Source: an uncultured Paracoccaceae bacterium (GTDB lineage: Bacteria; Pseudomonadota; Alphaproteobacteria; Rhodobacterales; Rhodobacteraceae). Taken from it: 64,000 nucleotides of DNA. A program made the position numbers and the translations under genes. The DNA lies in contig CATOSU010000002.1 of NCBI GenBank assembly GCA_951812615.1, positions 620,001-684,000 on the forward strand. The letters run 5' to 3'. This document shows, in pieces, positions 23,906-33,344 of the stretch (position 1 is its first letter; each line of letters opens with the position of its first letter). The notes beneath the pieces were generated by a model. The model was not told where the DNA came from and made no database searches. It was given only the letters and a program-made list of their open reading frames with translations.

Positions 23906-26900
23906 ATCAGCGCGACGGCGACGTAAACGCCAAGGATGATCACAAATGCCCCGGCAATGAACAGCGCCAACGCGGTTTTCAGGTCCGGTGCCACACCGGG
24001 ATCGTCCAAAACCGCCGCGACCGGCGCCGGGAAACCGCCATACAGCACCTGCCAGCCCATCGTCGCCATCAGCCAGCCGGCAACCAGCACCAGCGTCAGC
24101 CCCGTAACCCGGCGCAACCCGCCGGACCGGCGGCCAAGCGACCGGCGCAGCGCCGTCAGGGGCCGGGCAACGTCGGACTGGATGGACACCAGCGCCGGCA
24201 CCACCAGCAGAACCAGCAACATGCCGAACCCCAGACCGTACACCAGCGTGATCACCGTCGGCTTAAGGAACTGCGCCTGCTGAGACCGTTCATAGAGCAG
24301 CGGTGTCAGGCCCAGAACGGTTGTCATCGTGGTCAGCAAAACCGGTCGCAACCGGTCCGCCGCGGCCTCGACGATCGACGGGAACAACCCGCGGTCGCGC
24401 GCATACTGATCGATGGTCGTGACCAGAACGATGGAATCGTTGATGATGATCCCAGTCATGCCCAGCAACCCGACCACGGTGAACATGCTGAGCGGCACAT
24501 TCCACAGTTCGTGCCCCCATATCGTGCCGACCAATCCGAACGGAATGATCGCCATCACCACCAGCGGCCGGGTCCAGCTGGCAAACACCCAGGACAGGAC
24601 AAGGTAGATGCCAGTCAGGCACAGGATCAGCCCCGAACGCGCATCGGTCAGGAACTCGTCCTCCTGCTCGCTGAGCCCGGACAGGCGCCATTCTACCTGC
24701 CGTTCGCGGCCGATGCGCGGCAGGATGTCGTCCTCCAGCGCCTTCTGGATCTCTTCGGCCCGGACCGGATCATCCTCGGAAATGTCGCCGGTCACGGAAA
24801 TCAACCGGATGCCATTTTCGCGCCGCACGGTCGAAAACCCGGTGCGCTGCGCCACGCTGACAATGTCGGCCAGTGGAATGTAGATGCCTGTCGGTGTCCG
24901 CATCTGGGTACGTTCCAGAAAATCCGCCGTCAGTTCTCCGGCCGGCAGTTCAACGCGGATCGAGGCGCTGCGCGGCCCATCGGGATAGGTCGCCGCCTCC
25001 AGTCCGTTCAGCCGGGCCCGCAGCGCGCGGCCCAGCGCATCAATGGTAAAGCCCAGCGCCCGACCCTGCGGCGTCAGGTCCAGCACCAGTTCTTCCTTGT
25101 CATAGGCCAGATTGTCCTCGACCGCCGACACTTCGGCGAACTGTGCCAGCGCCGTTTGCAGGTCTTCGCTGGCCCCTTTCAGCGTCTCCGTGGTCGCGCC
25201 ATAGAACTGAATGTCCAGTGCATCGCCGCCGGGCCCCGAGCGCCAGCTGCGGAAGGAAATGACCTCGACCATCGGGTGGCGACCGATCCGGTCCTGCAAT
25301 TCGCCGACAAAGGCAAAGCTGGAATAGGGGCGCAGATCAGCGTCGATCAGTTCGATCGAAATCCCGCCCAGCAGATCCTTGTCCTTGGTTTCGACTCCCG
25401 ACAGTCCGCGCCCGGCATTGCCGCCCAGCTCGGCCATCACGTAATCCAGCGGATTGCGCCCGTGCCGTTCCTCGTATTCCTTGCCCAGTTCTTCGGTTGC
25501 CCGCTGAAACTCGCGCATCATGGCCATGGCGTCCTGCCGCGTGGCCCCTTCAGCCATGGCGAAATTACCGGTTACCGATCCGCGTTCCGGCGCGTTGAAG
25601 AACCGCCACGTCACGTCGCCGCGGATGAACGATCCGACCTGCGTCGCTAGGATCAGCACTGTCGCGGCCAGAACCGCATACCGCGCCCGGATCACCAGCC
25701 AGATCAGCCGCCTGAACAGGTTGTCCCGTACCCAGCGAAACCCGCGGTTCACCACCCGGCTGGGCATGTCGTACCAATGCTCTTTGGCGGTGTGCACCAG
25801 CGCATGTGACATATGGTTGGGCAGGATCAGGAAACATTCCACCAGCGATGCCGCCAGCACCGCGATAACCGTGAACGGGATGTCGCGGATCAGGTCGCCG
25901 AACCGCCCGCCGATGGCAGTCAGTCCGAAAAACGCGATGATCGTGGTGATCGTGGCGGCAAACACCGGCATCGCCATGCGCCGTGCGGCGTTTTCTGCGG
26001 CCACGACCGGATGCTCTCCCAGTCGCCGGGCGCGGAAATCGGCATGCTCACCGACAACAATGGCATCGTCCACAACGATGCCCAGCGTGATGATCAGGCC
26101 GAACAGACTGACCATGTTTATCGTCAGTCCGGCCGCATACATGATCGCGATCGCGGCCATCATCGCGGCGGGAATACCGGCCGCGACCCAAAACGCGATG
26201 CGCGCGTTCAGGAACAAGAACAGCAGCATCACCACCAGCATCAGACCGACCAGCCCGTTATCCACCAGCAGGTTCAGACGCGCGGTGATCGCCTCGGCCC
26301 GCGTTCGGATCAGTGACGCGGTTACCCCGCTGGGCAGGCTGGCCTGCATTTCGGCAACGGTCTGTTCCACGATACCCTGAATGTCGATCGCATCACCGCC
26401 ATCGGATCGGTCCACCCGGATCGACATCGCCGGGTCCGGACCCACGAAATACTGCCGGTTCCGGTCAACGCCTTCGACCCGCACGATCGCCACGTCCCCG
26501 ATGGTCAGCTTGGATCCGTCGGTGTTGGAGCGCAGGACGATCTCGGCAATCTGCTCGGCACTGCGTCGGGCAACGCCGGTGCGCACCCGGGCATTGGCCC
26601 CGTCCACGTCGCCCGCCGGATCGGCATCCGCCTCCTCGGCGATGGCGGCAGCGATCTGTGTCATTGTCACGTCATGCTGAATCAGGTTGGCCGACGGCAC
26701 CTCGACCACGGTTTGCAGCGCGGCCACGCCGCGCACGGTGGTCCGGGTGACACCGACATTGAACAGCCGCACGACCAGTTCGTCGGCAAACAACGCCAGC
26801 TGATCCGACCCGACCGGACCGGTGATCACGATATCGGTTACCCGGTCGCGCCACGCGCCCCGGCGCACAACCGGGTCATCGGCATCCTCGGGCAGGGTGG

Positions 26901-27273
26901 TGATCAGATCGACGGCCGTCTGCACATCATCGGCAGCACGCGCCATGTCCCAGCCCGGTTCGAATTCCAGCGTCAGGCTGGCTTTCCCTTCGCGCGAGGT
27001 CGAGGACGAGCTTTCCACCCCTTCGACCACCAGCAACACGGGCTCCAGCACCTGAACGATGGCTTCGTCCACATCCTCGGGCCCCGCGCCGTCCCAACCC
27101 ACGGACACCTTGACGTTGTCGATAATCACATCCGGAAAAAACTGGGCCCGCATGTTCGGAACCGAAGCAGCCCCCAACACCAGCAAAATGACCAGCAGCA
27201 GGTTCGCAGCCGTGCGGTGGCGGGTGAAATAGCTAAGCAGACCGCCGGCTGCCGGAGGAATGTCGCGGGTCAT
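23854..27273 (-). CDS. RND-family efflux transporter, permease subunit
   Basis: A 1139-residue AcrB/MexB-superfamily proton-driven exporter of the inner membrane with two repeats of six helices and two large periplasmic loops. It begins with a cytoplasmic segment and TM1 (NLLLVILLVLGAASVPNMRAQFFPDVI). The TM4 proton-relay pair is in GIVVDDAIVVGEHADFRARR, and the second half has MTGIIINDSIVLVTTID. After the usual end there is a ~100-residue C-terminal extension with two more hydrophobic stretches and an Arg-rich tail. It starts 6 nt after its adaptor gene. No outer-membrane channel gene or local regulator is present. Confidence 0.92.
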   Translation of the reverse strand: MTRDIPPAAGGLLSYFTRHRTAANLLLVILLVLGAASVPNMRAQFFPDVIIDNVKVSVGWDGAGPEDVDEAIVQVLEPVLLVVEGVESSSSTSREGKASLTLEFEPGWDMARAADDVQTAVDLITTLPEDADDPVVRRGAWRDRVTDIVITGPVGSDQLALFADELVVRLFNVGVTRTTVRGVAALQTVVEVPSANLIQHDVTMTQIAAAIAEEADADPAGDVDGANARVRTGVARRSAEQIAEIVLRSNTDGSKLTIGDVAIVRVEGVDRNRQYFVGPDPAMSIRVDRSDGGDAIDIQGIVEQTVAEMQASLPSGVTASLIRTRAEAITARLNLLVDNGLVGLMLVVMLLFLFLNARIAFWVAAGIPAAMMAAIAIMYAAGLTINMVSLFGLIITLGIVVDDAIVVGEHADFRARRLGEHPVVAAENAARRMAMPVFAATITTIIAFFGLTAIGGRFGDLIRDIPFTVIAVLAASLVECFLILPNHMSHALVHTAKEHWYDMPSRVVNRGFRWVRDNLFRRLIWLVIRARYAVLAATVLILATQVGSFIRGDVTWRFFNAPERGSVTGNFAMAEGATRQDAMAMMREFQRATEELGKEYEERHGRNPLDYVMAELGGNAGRGLSGVETKDKDLLGGISIELIDADLRPYSSFAFVGELQDRIGRHPMVEVISFRSWRSGPGGDALDIQFYGATTETLKGASEDLQTALAQFAEVSAVEDNLAYDKEELVLDLTPQGRALGFTIDALGRALRARLNGLEAATYPDGPRSASIRVELPAGELTADFLERTQMRTPTGIYIPLADIVSVAQRTGFSTVRRENGIRLISVTGDISEDDPVRAEEIQKALEDDILPRIGRERQVEWRLSGLSEQEDEFLTDARSGLILCLTGIYLVLSWVFASWTRPLVVMAIIPFGLVGTIWGHELWNVPLSMFTVVGLLGMTGIIINDSIVLVTTIDQYARDRGLFPSIVEAAADRLRPVLLTTMTTVLGLTPLLYERSQQAQFLKPTVITLVYGLGFGMLLVLLVVPALVSIQSDVARPLTALRRSLGRRSGGLRRVTGLTLVLVAGWLMATMGWQVLYGGFPAPVAAVLDDPGVAPDLKTALALFIAGAFVIILGVYVAVALIYRIGSRRRRRAIAATS

Positions 27274-27279
27274 GGCCGC

Positions 27280-28758
27280 CTACCCGCCCATCCGGCTTTC
27301 GATGCGCTGCACCAGCCGCGCAGGCACCTTGGGTTGATCCAGCAGCGACAGAACGCGCTCCTTGGCCTCCTGCGGGATCATCTGGTTGCCTTCGATAAAG
27401 GCCCGCATCGCCGCGCGGCGCTCGTCGGTCAGTTCGACCATCTCCGGCGTCTCGACCTGCGCGACCGCGGCGTCATCGGCGTCCTCTGGAGCGGTCTTGA
27501 ACGGCCGTACCTTGATCCCGGCGCCCAACAGCGGCGTGCGTCCGATCACCACTTCGCGACCGGCCAGCCCTTCGCCGCGGACCAGAACGTCGTCCCGCTG
27601 TCGGCGCAACAGGGTCACCGGCAACGCTTCCAGCCTGTCCCCCTCGCCCAGCACCAGCACGGTGCCCGCCGCATCCAGCGCCGATGATGGCAGGCGGACA
27701 ACGTCGTTCATCTCTGGCTCCTCGACCAGAACGGTCACGAAATCCCCCGGTTTGAACCCCGGCGCACTGTCGAGCCGCGCAAACAGCACCCTTCCCGACT
27801 GACCGGTGCCGGTAGCAATGCTGTCCCGGCTGACGCGGCCATGCGCCCGCAGGTCGACACCGGACACGTCCAACATCGCTTCGACCGGCGCATCGATCAG
27901 CGCCCCCTGCGCGTCCAGCAATCGCGCATATTGCGCGGTGGACACCCGGAAATGCACTTCCAGCGCCTTGGGATCGACGATCTTGGCCAGCTTTTCGTTC
28001 TGCGACACCAGCCGCCCTTCGACAAGGTTCACCTCGCTCAGCGTGCCGCTGAACCCGGCCTTGATCACCGTGTCGTTCAGATCGCGCCCGGCCTCGTTCA
28101 GCGTGATCTGCTGCCGGGCCAGCCGCGTTGCGGCCTTGTCGACACGGGCCTCGGCCTGTGCCACCGAAATCCGGCGGGCCAAAACCGATTGCCGGGCCGA
28201 AGCCGCGGCCAGTTCTGCGGTTTCCACCGTCGCCGCCGTACCCACGCCGCGCGCCTGCAGATCCTGTTGCCGCTTGAAGGCGCGGTCGCGCAGCCCGGCC
28301 TGATCCTCGGCCGCCGACAATTCGTCCCGAGCCAGTTGCAGGGACCGTTCCGCGTCGCGCACCTCGGCCTGCGCGTCCAGCATATCGCTTTCAGCACGAT
28401 CCAGCATCGCCTGCGCATCGGACGGATCGATCCGCACCAGCACATCGTCGGCGCCAACGCTGCCACCTTCCTCGAACCGTTCATCCAGCCAGATCACCCG
28501 ACCGGCCGTGGTCGCGCGCAGTTCCAGCGTGCGCCGGCTCTGCACCTCGCCAAAGGCTTCAAGGCTGGGCGTGATGGTTTCGCTGACCGCGGGCACGACA
28601 TTGACCGCGAATTCCCGTTCACGCGGCGGCGGCGCCCGCCCTTCGCTGGCCATGCGCGTTTCGATCGCCGACATCACGATCTGCACGGCATAAACAAGCA
28701 ACGCGGCGGTTAGCGCCGCGAGGAAAACACCGGTCAGGCTCTGCCGTAAAAACCGCAT
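27280..28758 (-). CDS. RND efflux periplasmic adaptor (membrane fusion protein)
   Basis: A 492-residue HlyD/AcrA-type adaptor with one N-terminal membrane anchor (about residues 10-30). A lipoyl half-motif region LELRATTAGRVIWLDERFEEGGSVGADDVLVRID is followed by a long alpha-helical hairpin (about 125-235) and the returning half TVIKAGFSGTLSEVNLVEGRLVSQNEKLAKIVD. It is longer than usual because of an acidic C-terminal extension. It should link the downstream RND pump to an outer-membrane channel. Confidence 0.9.
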   Translation of the reverse strand: MRFLRQSLTGVFLAALTAALLVYAVQIVMSAIETRMASEGRAPPPREREFAVNVVPAVSETITPSLEAFGEVQSRRTLELRATTAGRVIWLDERFEEGGSVGADDVLVRIDPSDAQAMLDRAESDMLDAQAEVRDAERSLQLARDELSAAEDQAGLRDRAFKRQQDLQARGVGTAATVETAELAAASARQSVLARRISVAQAEARVDKAATRLARQQITLNEAGRDLNDTVIKAGFSGTLSEVNLVEGRLVSQNEKLAKIVDPKALEVHFRVSTAQYARLLDAQGALIDAPVEAMLDVSGVDLRAHGRVSRDSIATGTGQSGRVLFARLDSAPGFKPGDFVTVLVEEPEMNDVVRLPSSALDAAGTVLVLGEGDRLEALPVTLLRRQRDDVLVRGEGLAGREVVIGRTPLLGAGIKVRPFKTAPEDADDAAVAQVETPEMVELTDERRAAMRAFIEGNQMIPQEAKERVLSLLDQPKVPARLVQRIESRMGG

Positions 28759-28854
28759 GGAGATAAACCTTTAGGCCCCGTTGGGGCAACATATCATAAC
28801 TTAGTCGAATGGCGGAAAATACCAAGTCACAGTGTCTTTAACGGTGCGCCCGGC

Positions 28855-29397
28855 CTATTTCCGTCGCTGTCCTTCGGTCAATCTGGGAAAAATCTCAACA
28901 AAGTTGCACGGCCGGTGACGGTAATCGAGCTGTTTGACCAGAATTTCGTCCCACGCATCCTTGCAGGCGCCGGGGCTGCCCGGCAGCGCAAAAAGGTAGG
29001 TACCGCCAGCGACACCGCCGGTTGCCCGGGACTGCACGGCGGACGTGCCGATCTTGTCCATTGATACGATGGTGAACACCGTACCGAAGGCATCGATTTC
29101 CTTTTCATAAACATCCCGGTGCGCCTCGACGGTCACGTCGCGCCCGGTCAGCCCGGTGCCCCCGGTGGAAATCACCACGTCAATTTGCGGATCCGCGATC
29201 CATGCGCGCAGCTGATCGGCGATCTCGCTGCGTTCATCACGCAGAATGGTCCGCGCCGCGACCTTGTGACCGGCCGCCTCGATCCGGTCCACCAGCGTGC
29301 CGCCGGATTTGTCGTCTTCGGCACTGCGCGTGTCCGAAACAGTCAGAACGGCGATACGGACCGGGATGAATTCCTTGGTTTCATCAATGCGCGACAT
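28855..29397 (-). CDS. moaB: Molybdenum cofactor biosynthesis protein MoaB
   Basis: A 180-residue MogA/MoaB-fold protein involved in molybdopterin adenylylation. Landmarks are VLTVSDTRSAEDDKSGGTLVDRI, VVISTGGTGLTGRDVTVEAH and FALPGSPGACKDAWDEIL. It lies 18 nt downstream of the metallophosphoesterase gene on the same strand. The rest of the Moco maturation set in this window (fdhD-mobA-mobB-moeA) is 16 kb away. Confidence 0.94.
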   Translation of the reverse strand: MSRIDETKEFIPVRIAVLTVSDTRSAEDDKSGGTLVDRIEAAGHKVAARTILRDERSEIADQLRAWIADPQIDVVISTGGTGLTGRDVTVEAHRDVYEKEIDAFGTVFTIVSMDKIGTSAVQSRATGGVAGGTYLFALPGSPGACKDAWDEILVKQLDYRHRPCNFVEIFPRLTEGQRRK

Positions 29398-29415
29398 GGG
29401 ACCTCGTGTTTGGGA

Positions 29416-30009
29416 TCAGAGTTCGAACCAGTTGGGCGCCGGTCCCAGGTTGACCACCTGTGTGCGCCCGATCCGGCCCGTCACGCCCCAGCTGTCATGG
29501 ATGTGGCCGCAAACCGCAAGGCGTGGTTGGATGCGTTCTATGGCCGCACGGATCGCCGCGGAGCCCACCGAAATCCCGTTCGACGTCAGATCGGCAACGC
29601 CCTTGGGCGGCGAATGCAGAACCAGAACATCGGCCTGCGCGCAACCGTCCAGAATGGTCGCCGCCTTGGCCTCGCTCAGATCCACCGACCAGTCGCCAAA
29701 GGGCGTTTCCGGCACCGCACATCCGAGCCCGAAAAACGTCAGACCCCCGGCCTCGCAGGAGATACCGTGGATGTTCGTCATGCCCGCGCCGGCAACCTCG
29801 GTCAGCTCCTCCGGGCTCTCCGCGTTTCCCGGCACCACCAGCATGGGCGCCGCCACCCCGGTCAGCATCGAGACCGCATCGTCCAGCCCGCGCCGCATAT
29901 TGCAGAAATCGCCGGCCCCGATCACCAGATCGGCCGCTGCGCTGGCCGCAACGATTCCGGCCGCCTTCGACCGGGAGTGGTGCAGGTCGGAAAACGCGAG
30001 CAGTTTCAT
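29416..30009 (-). CDS. Metallophosphoesterase (calcineurin-like)
   Basis: A 197-residue calcineurin-like phosphoesterase with a dinuclear metal site. All motifs are visible: FSDLHHS (DxH), GAGDFCN (GD), VPGNAES (GNxE), LVLHSPPKGV (H) and VCGHIHDSWG (GHxH). The start MKLLAFSDLH at 30009 overlaps the UDG-like gene by 4 nt. The substrate is unknown, and the small size suggests a cytoplasmic phosphodiesterase without accessory domains. Confidence 0.9.
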   Translation of the reverse strand: MKLLAFSDLHHSRSKAAGIVAASAAADLVIGAGDFCNMRRGLDDAVSMLTGVAAPMLVVPGNAESPEELTEVAGAGMTNIHGISCEAGGLTFFGLGCAVPETPFGDWSVDLSEAKAATILDGCAQADVLVLHSPPKGVADLTSNGISVGSAAIRAAIERIQPRLAVCGHIHDSWGVTGRIGRTQVVNLGPAPNWFEL

Positions 30010-30782
30010 GTGCTTCCTTTCAGCCGGGCCTTGAGCGACAGCAGATCGGCCCAGGCCTCGCGCTTGGCCGCCGGGTTGCGCAACAGGTAGGCCGGGTGAA
30101 ACATCGGCAGCACCGGCAAATTCATCGCTTGGGTCCAGTTGCCGCCCAGCCGGGTAATGCCGCGCCGGCCCAGAACGGCGGTACAGCTGATATTGCCCAT
30201 CAGGACCAACAGCTCGGGCTGCGCCAATGCCACGTGCCGTTCCAGAAACGGTTTCAGCATGGCAATTTCTTCCGGCTTCGGATCGCGGTTCTGCGGCGGT
30301 CGCCACGGCAGAACATTGGTGATGTAAACCGATTGCGCCCGGCTCAGCCCGATCGCGGCCAGCATTCGGTCCAGCAATTGACCGGCCCGTCCGACAAATG
30401 GCCGCCCTTCGCGGTCTTCGTCCCGGCCCGGCGCTTCGCCGATGATCATCACGCGGGCCTCGGGCACACCGTCGGCGAACACGGTATTGCGCGCCCCTTT
30501 TTTCAGGTCGCAGTGCTCAAATGCCGCCATCGCTTGGTGCAGTTCTCCAAGCGTCCCGGCAGAGTCTGCCTCCGTCCGCGCCAGCGCCACCGGGTCCGAC
30601 GCCGGATCGGCAACCGGGACGACGGGTGCGGGATCACCCGATTTTTTTGCCGCGGCGACCGGCGCGCGATCCGCCAGCGCATACCGGTCAACCGGCGTGT
30701 CACAGATTGCTTCGGTCGCACCCAGCTCGATCTGCCAGGCTAGGGCAGCCAGCGCTGCCTGCGGGTTCGAAAGCGATTCCAT
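30006..30782 (-). CDS. Uracil-DNA glycosylase-like protein (family 4 related)
   Basis: A 258-residue UDG-superfamily protein. Motif 1 is IIGEAPGRDEDREGRPFVGRAGQLLD and motif 2 is MFHPAYLLRNP, both family-4-like. The iron-sulfur ligands of family 4 are largely missing: C91 (FEHCDLKK) remains, but the pair normally in CRPPxNR...xxC is W160 and L176. The N-terminal ~80 residues are a low-complexity Ala/Pro linker. The start at 30782 (MESLSNPQ) is preferred over an ATG 14 codons upstream. It probably removes uracil from DNA, but the missing ligands make activity and stability worth testing. Confidence 0.85.
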   Translation of the reverse strand: MESLSNPQAALAALAWQIELGATEAICDTPVDRYALADRAPVAAAKKSGDPAPVVPVADPASDPVALARTEADSAGTLGELHQAMAAFEHCDLKKGARNTVFADGVPEARVMIIGEAPGRDEDREGRPFVGRAGQLLDRMLAAIGLSRAQSVYITNVLPWRPPQNRDPKPEEIAMLKPFLERHVALAQPELLVLMGNISCTAVLGRRGITRLGGNWTQAMNLPVLPMFHPAYLLRNPAAKREAWADLLSLKARLKGST

Positions 30783-30912
30783 GACCCGGAACCTATCGGG
30801 CCTGACCGGCGGTTGGAACTGCACACTGCGCCGGATTTTTCCGGGCCGGGTCGCGAAAAAGGTTGAAATTCATGCATACCGCGGTGACGATCACCCGAAA
30901 AAGGGACGGTAT

Positions 30913-33198
30913 ATGCGCCACAAGGGCTGCGCACGGGCACGCATCAGGTTGCCTTTCCACCGGGGTTTCACATCATTCCTGTTCATTTTGCTGTTGCCGC
31001 TGGCCGTCAGCGCGCAAGCCATTCCGGACCGCGGGCCAATCCTCGAACGCCTGATCGCCCTCAGCCAAAGCCACCTGCAGCCCCGGCAATGGGCCGAAGC
31101 CGAAGCGCCCGAAATACCGGCGATCCCGGTTGCGCAGGGCGCCGGTCCCGTATTTCAGCGACTCACCAATCTGGTGGCCGCCCTCGGCCCGGCGGCGAAG
31201 ACCCATATGCCGACGCCCGCCAGCCCTGACGCGCTGGCCGGGCCGGCATCCGGCGCCCTGACCGCCACAAATGCCGCGCCGTTGCCGCCCCGGCTCTCCG
31301 ACCCGGTTCAGTTGCTGCCCGGCGGCGCGCTGGGCACCGCAACCCTGATCCCTGCCTCTGACGGCGGCTACCATTTCGACTGCCAGCCCGGTTACGGCTA
31401 TTGCGGCGGCGGCACCTATTGCTGCCCCTACGGCTATAACTGCGCCCGCGATGGCAATTGGTGCATCCCGCCCGGAGAAGAGTATTGCGGCGGCGGCAAC
31501 AGCTGCAAAAGCGGCTGGAAATGCTCGGCCGGTGGCGGCTGTGTGCCACGCAACAAAGTGGATTGCGGTTATGGCCGCTGGTGCGATGCCGGCAGCTACT
31601 GCCTGCAGGGTGACCAGTGCTCGGCCGTGGGCGCCACCAAATGCCGGGACGGCAGCGTCTGCAACCCCGGCTACAAATGTGCCAGCACCGGCGGCTGCGT
31701 TGCCAGCTCGACCCTCGACTGCGGCAACGGTTCTTTCTGCAAACCCGGTGCCTACTGCCTCAGCGGCGGCGGCTGCTCGGACGTCGGGGCCACCAAATGC
31801 TCCAGCGGATCAATCTGCAACCCCGGCTTTTTCTGTTCGCGCGGCGGCGGCTGTTATCCCGAAGGCGCGGATGATTGCGGCGGCGGCAGCTGGTGTGGCG
31901 CCGGCACCTATTGTCTCGGCAACGGCAAATGCTCGGCCGCGGGTTCAACCCGCTGTGTGAACGGCGACATCTGTAACCCGGGCTATGACTGTTCGGATGG
32001 CGGAGGCTGCTACCCCGAGGGCAACATCGACTGTGGCCATGGTAAAAGCTGCCCGCCGCGCACCTATTGCCTTACCGGCGACCGTTGTTCCGAACCGGAT
32101 GCCGTGAAATGCAAGAACGGCGCGATCTGCCCTGCCGGAACGCTCTGCCTGCCGGACAACAAATGCTCGCCCACGGGGCACAAATACTGCTCCGGCCGGA
32201 CCACGACCTGCCCGACCGACACAATCTGTCTCAAGGGCGGTAAATGCTCCCAGACCGGTGCAACGCTCTGCGAAGACAACTCTGTCTGCGCACCGGGCCG
32301 CAAATGCCTGCACGGCGGCGGTTGCGCGCCCGAGGGCCACAAGATCTGCAAATCCGGGCATTCCTGCCCCGAAGACACGATCTGTCTCAGCAATGGCGAA
32401 TGCTCTCACGCCGGCGCCAAGCTTTGCGAAGACAACACCGTCTGTTCGCCCGGCCGCAAATGCCACCCCGATGGCGGCTGCATGCCCGAGGACCACAAGG
32501 TCTGCGCCTCGGGCAACACCTGTCCCGGGGACACGATCTGTCTCAAGGGCGGTGAATGCTCCGATCCCGGCGCAACGCTTTGCGAGGACAACTCCGTCTG
32601 CGCACCGGGCCGCGAATGCCTGCCCGGCGGAGGCTGCGCGCCCGAAGGTCACAAGATCTGCGCTTCGGGCCATTCCTGCCCCGAGGATACGATCTGCCTG
32701 CAGGGTGGCGAATGCTCGGAACCTGGGTCAACTGTCTGCGAAGACAATTCCGTCTGCAGCCCCGGCCGGCTTTGCCTGCCTGACGGCGGCTGTTCGGACC
32801 CCGGCGCGAAGGAATGCGCCAGCGGCCATATCTGCCCTGCCGACACGATCTGCCTGACCGGCGGCCGCTGCTCGGATGTCGGCGCGGTGCTCTGTGACGA
32901 CGGCGGCGTCTGCCCGCCACGCACGCTCTGCCTGCCCGATGGATGCTCGAAACCGGATATGAAACGCTGCAACAGCGGTCAGCTCTGCCACGAGGATGCG
33001 ATCTGCCTCAGTGACGGCACCTGCTCCGAGATCGGTGCCAAGCTCTGCGAAAGCGGGCTTGTTTGCGATCCGGACGAGGAATGCGGCTTCGACGATAAAT
33101 GCTATCCGGAAGGCAAAACATACTGCGGCGAAGGGTATTTCTGCGACGCAGACCAGGACTGCCTGCCGGACCGGAAATGCGCGGCTAAGGAAAACTGA
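30913..33198 (+). CDS. Secreted cysteine-rich repeat protein (about 23 x 26-residue units)
   Basis: A 761-residue protein. Residues 1-36 form a signal peptide (basic start, then SFLFILLLPLAVSAQA). Residues ~37-156 are an Ala/Pro-rich region. From residue 157 to the end it is an array of about 23 units of the pattern C-x5-C-x5-C-x5-C-x7, roughly 92 cysteines. Units 11-19 alternate two types (CEDNSVCAPGRKC... and CASGHSCPEDTIC...), giving a 52-residue super-repeat; the equivalent Cys codons at 32269, 32425, 32581 and 32737 are exactly 156 bp apart. Such arrays fold as disulfide-knotted modules (granulin/EGF-like in style), suggesting an extracellular or surface structural or adhesive protein. 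I recognise no named family. The start at 30913 follows AAGGGA. Confidence 0.85.
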   Translation: MRHKGCARARIRLPFHRGFTSFLFILLLPLAVSAQAIPDRGPILERLIALSQSHLQPRQWAEAEAPEIPAIPVAQGAGPVFQRLTNLVAALGPAAKTHMPTPASPDALAGPASGALTATNAAPLPPRLSDPVQLLPGGALGTATLIPASDGGYHFDCQPGYGYCGGGTYCCPYGYNCARDGNWCIPPGEEYCGGGNSCKSGWKCSAGGGCVPRNKVDCGYGRWCDAGSYCLQGDQCSAVGATKCRDGSVCNPGYKCASTGGCVASSTLDCGNGSFCKPGAYCLSGGGCSDVGATKCSSGSICNPGFFCSRGGGCYPEGADDCGGGSWCGAGTYCLGNGKCSAAGSTRCVNGDICNPGYDCSDGGGCYPEGNIDCGHGKSCPPRTYCLTGDRCSEPDAVKCKNGAICPAGTLCLPDNKCSPTGHKYCSGRTTTCPTDTICLKGGKCSQTGATLCEDNSVCAPGRKCLHGGGCAPEGHKICKSGHSCPEDTICLSNGECSHAGAKLCEDNTVCSPGRKCHPDGGCMPEDHKVCASGNTCPGDTICLKGGECSDPGATLCEDNSVCAPGRECLPGGGCAPEGHKICASGHSCPEDTICLQGGECSEPGSTVCEDNSVCSPGRLCLPDGGCSDPGAKECASGHICPADTICLTGGRCSDVGAVLCDDGGVCPPRTLCLPDGCSKPDMKRCNSGQLCHEDAICLSDGTCSEIGAKLCESGLVCDPDEECGFDDKCYPEGKTYCGEGYFCDADQDCLPDRKCAAKEN
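31381..33183 (+). repeat. Coding repeat array of 78-bp units, with 156-bp super-units
   Basis: DNA repeats inside the cysteine-rich gene. Each unit encodes 26 residues with four Cys. The central part is most uniform, with near-identical 156-bp double units starting at about 32269, 32425, 32581 and 32737. The flanking units have diverged, which points to expansion from the centre by unequal exchange or slippage. Confidence 0.85.
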
Positions 33199-33242
33199 AC
33201 CGCCAGAGCCGGGGAAGGCTGAAACCTGAAAGGACCGCTCAG

Positions 33243-33344
33243 ATGACCGGATTGGGCCGGTTGCGCCGACTACTGTCGGTCAGTCTGACGACGCGGACAG
33301 CTCTTTCGCACATTGCAGATAGTAGTGACGCGTCGGGCAGTTGA
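33243..33344 (+). other. Possible truncated gene start at the left edge of the catabolic cluster
   Basis: An ATG at 33243 is preceded by AAAGGA (33229-33234) at good spacing and opens a 33-codon frame, MTGLGRLRRLLSVSLTTRT..., which soon runs into the convergent alkylsulfatase-like gene and stops at 33342-33344. The good ribosome site with an abruptly ending frame suggests the 5' remnant of a gene cut when the cluster arrived. Chance is also possible. Confidence 0.25.

Noticed and set aside
28775-28787. GCCCC/GGGGC hairpin between moaB and the RND adaptor as a terminator
   Set aside because: The stem is only 5 bp and no U tract follows on the minus strand, so the evidence is too weak.
31945-32673. 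Long antisense frames through the Cys-repeat gene
   Set aside because: They are by-products of the periodic repeat and have no ribosome site or independent similarity.
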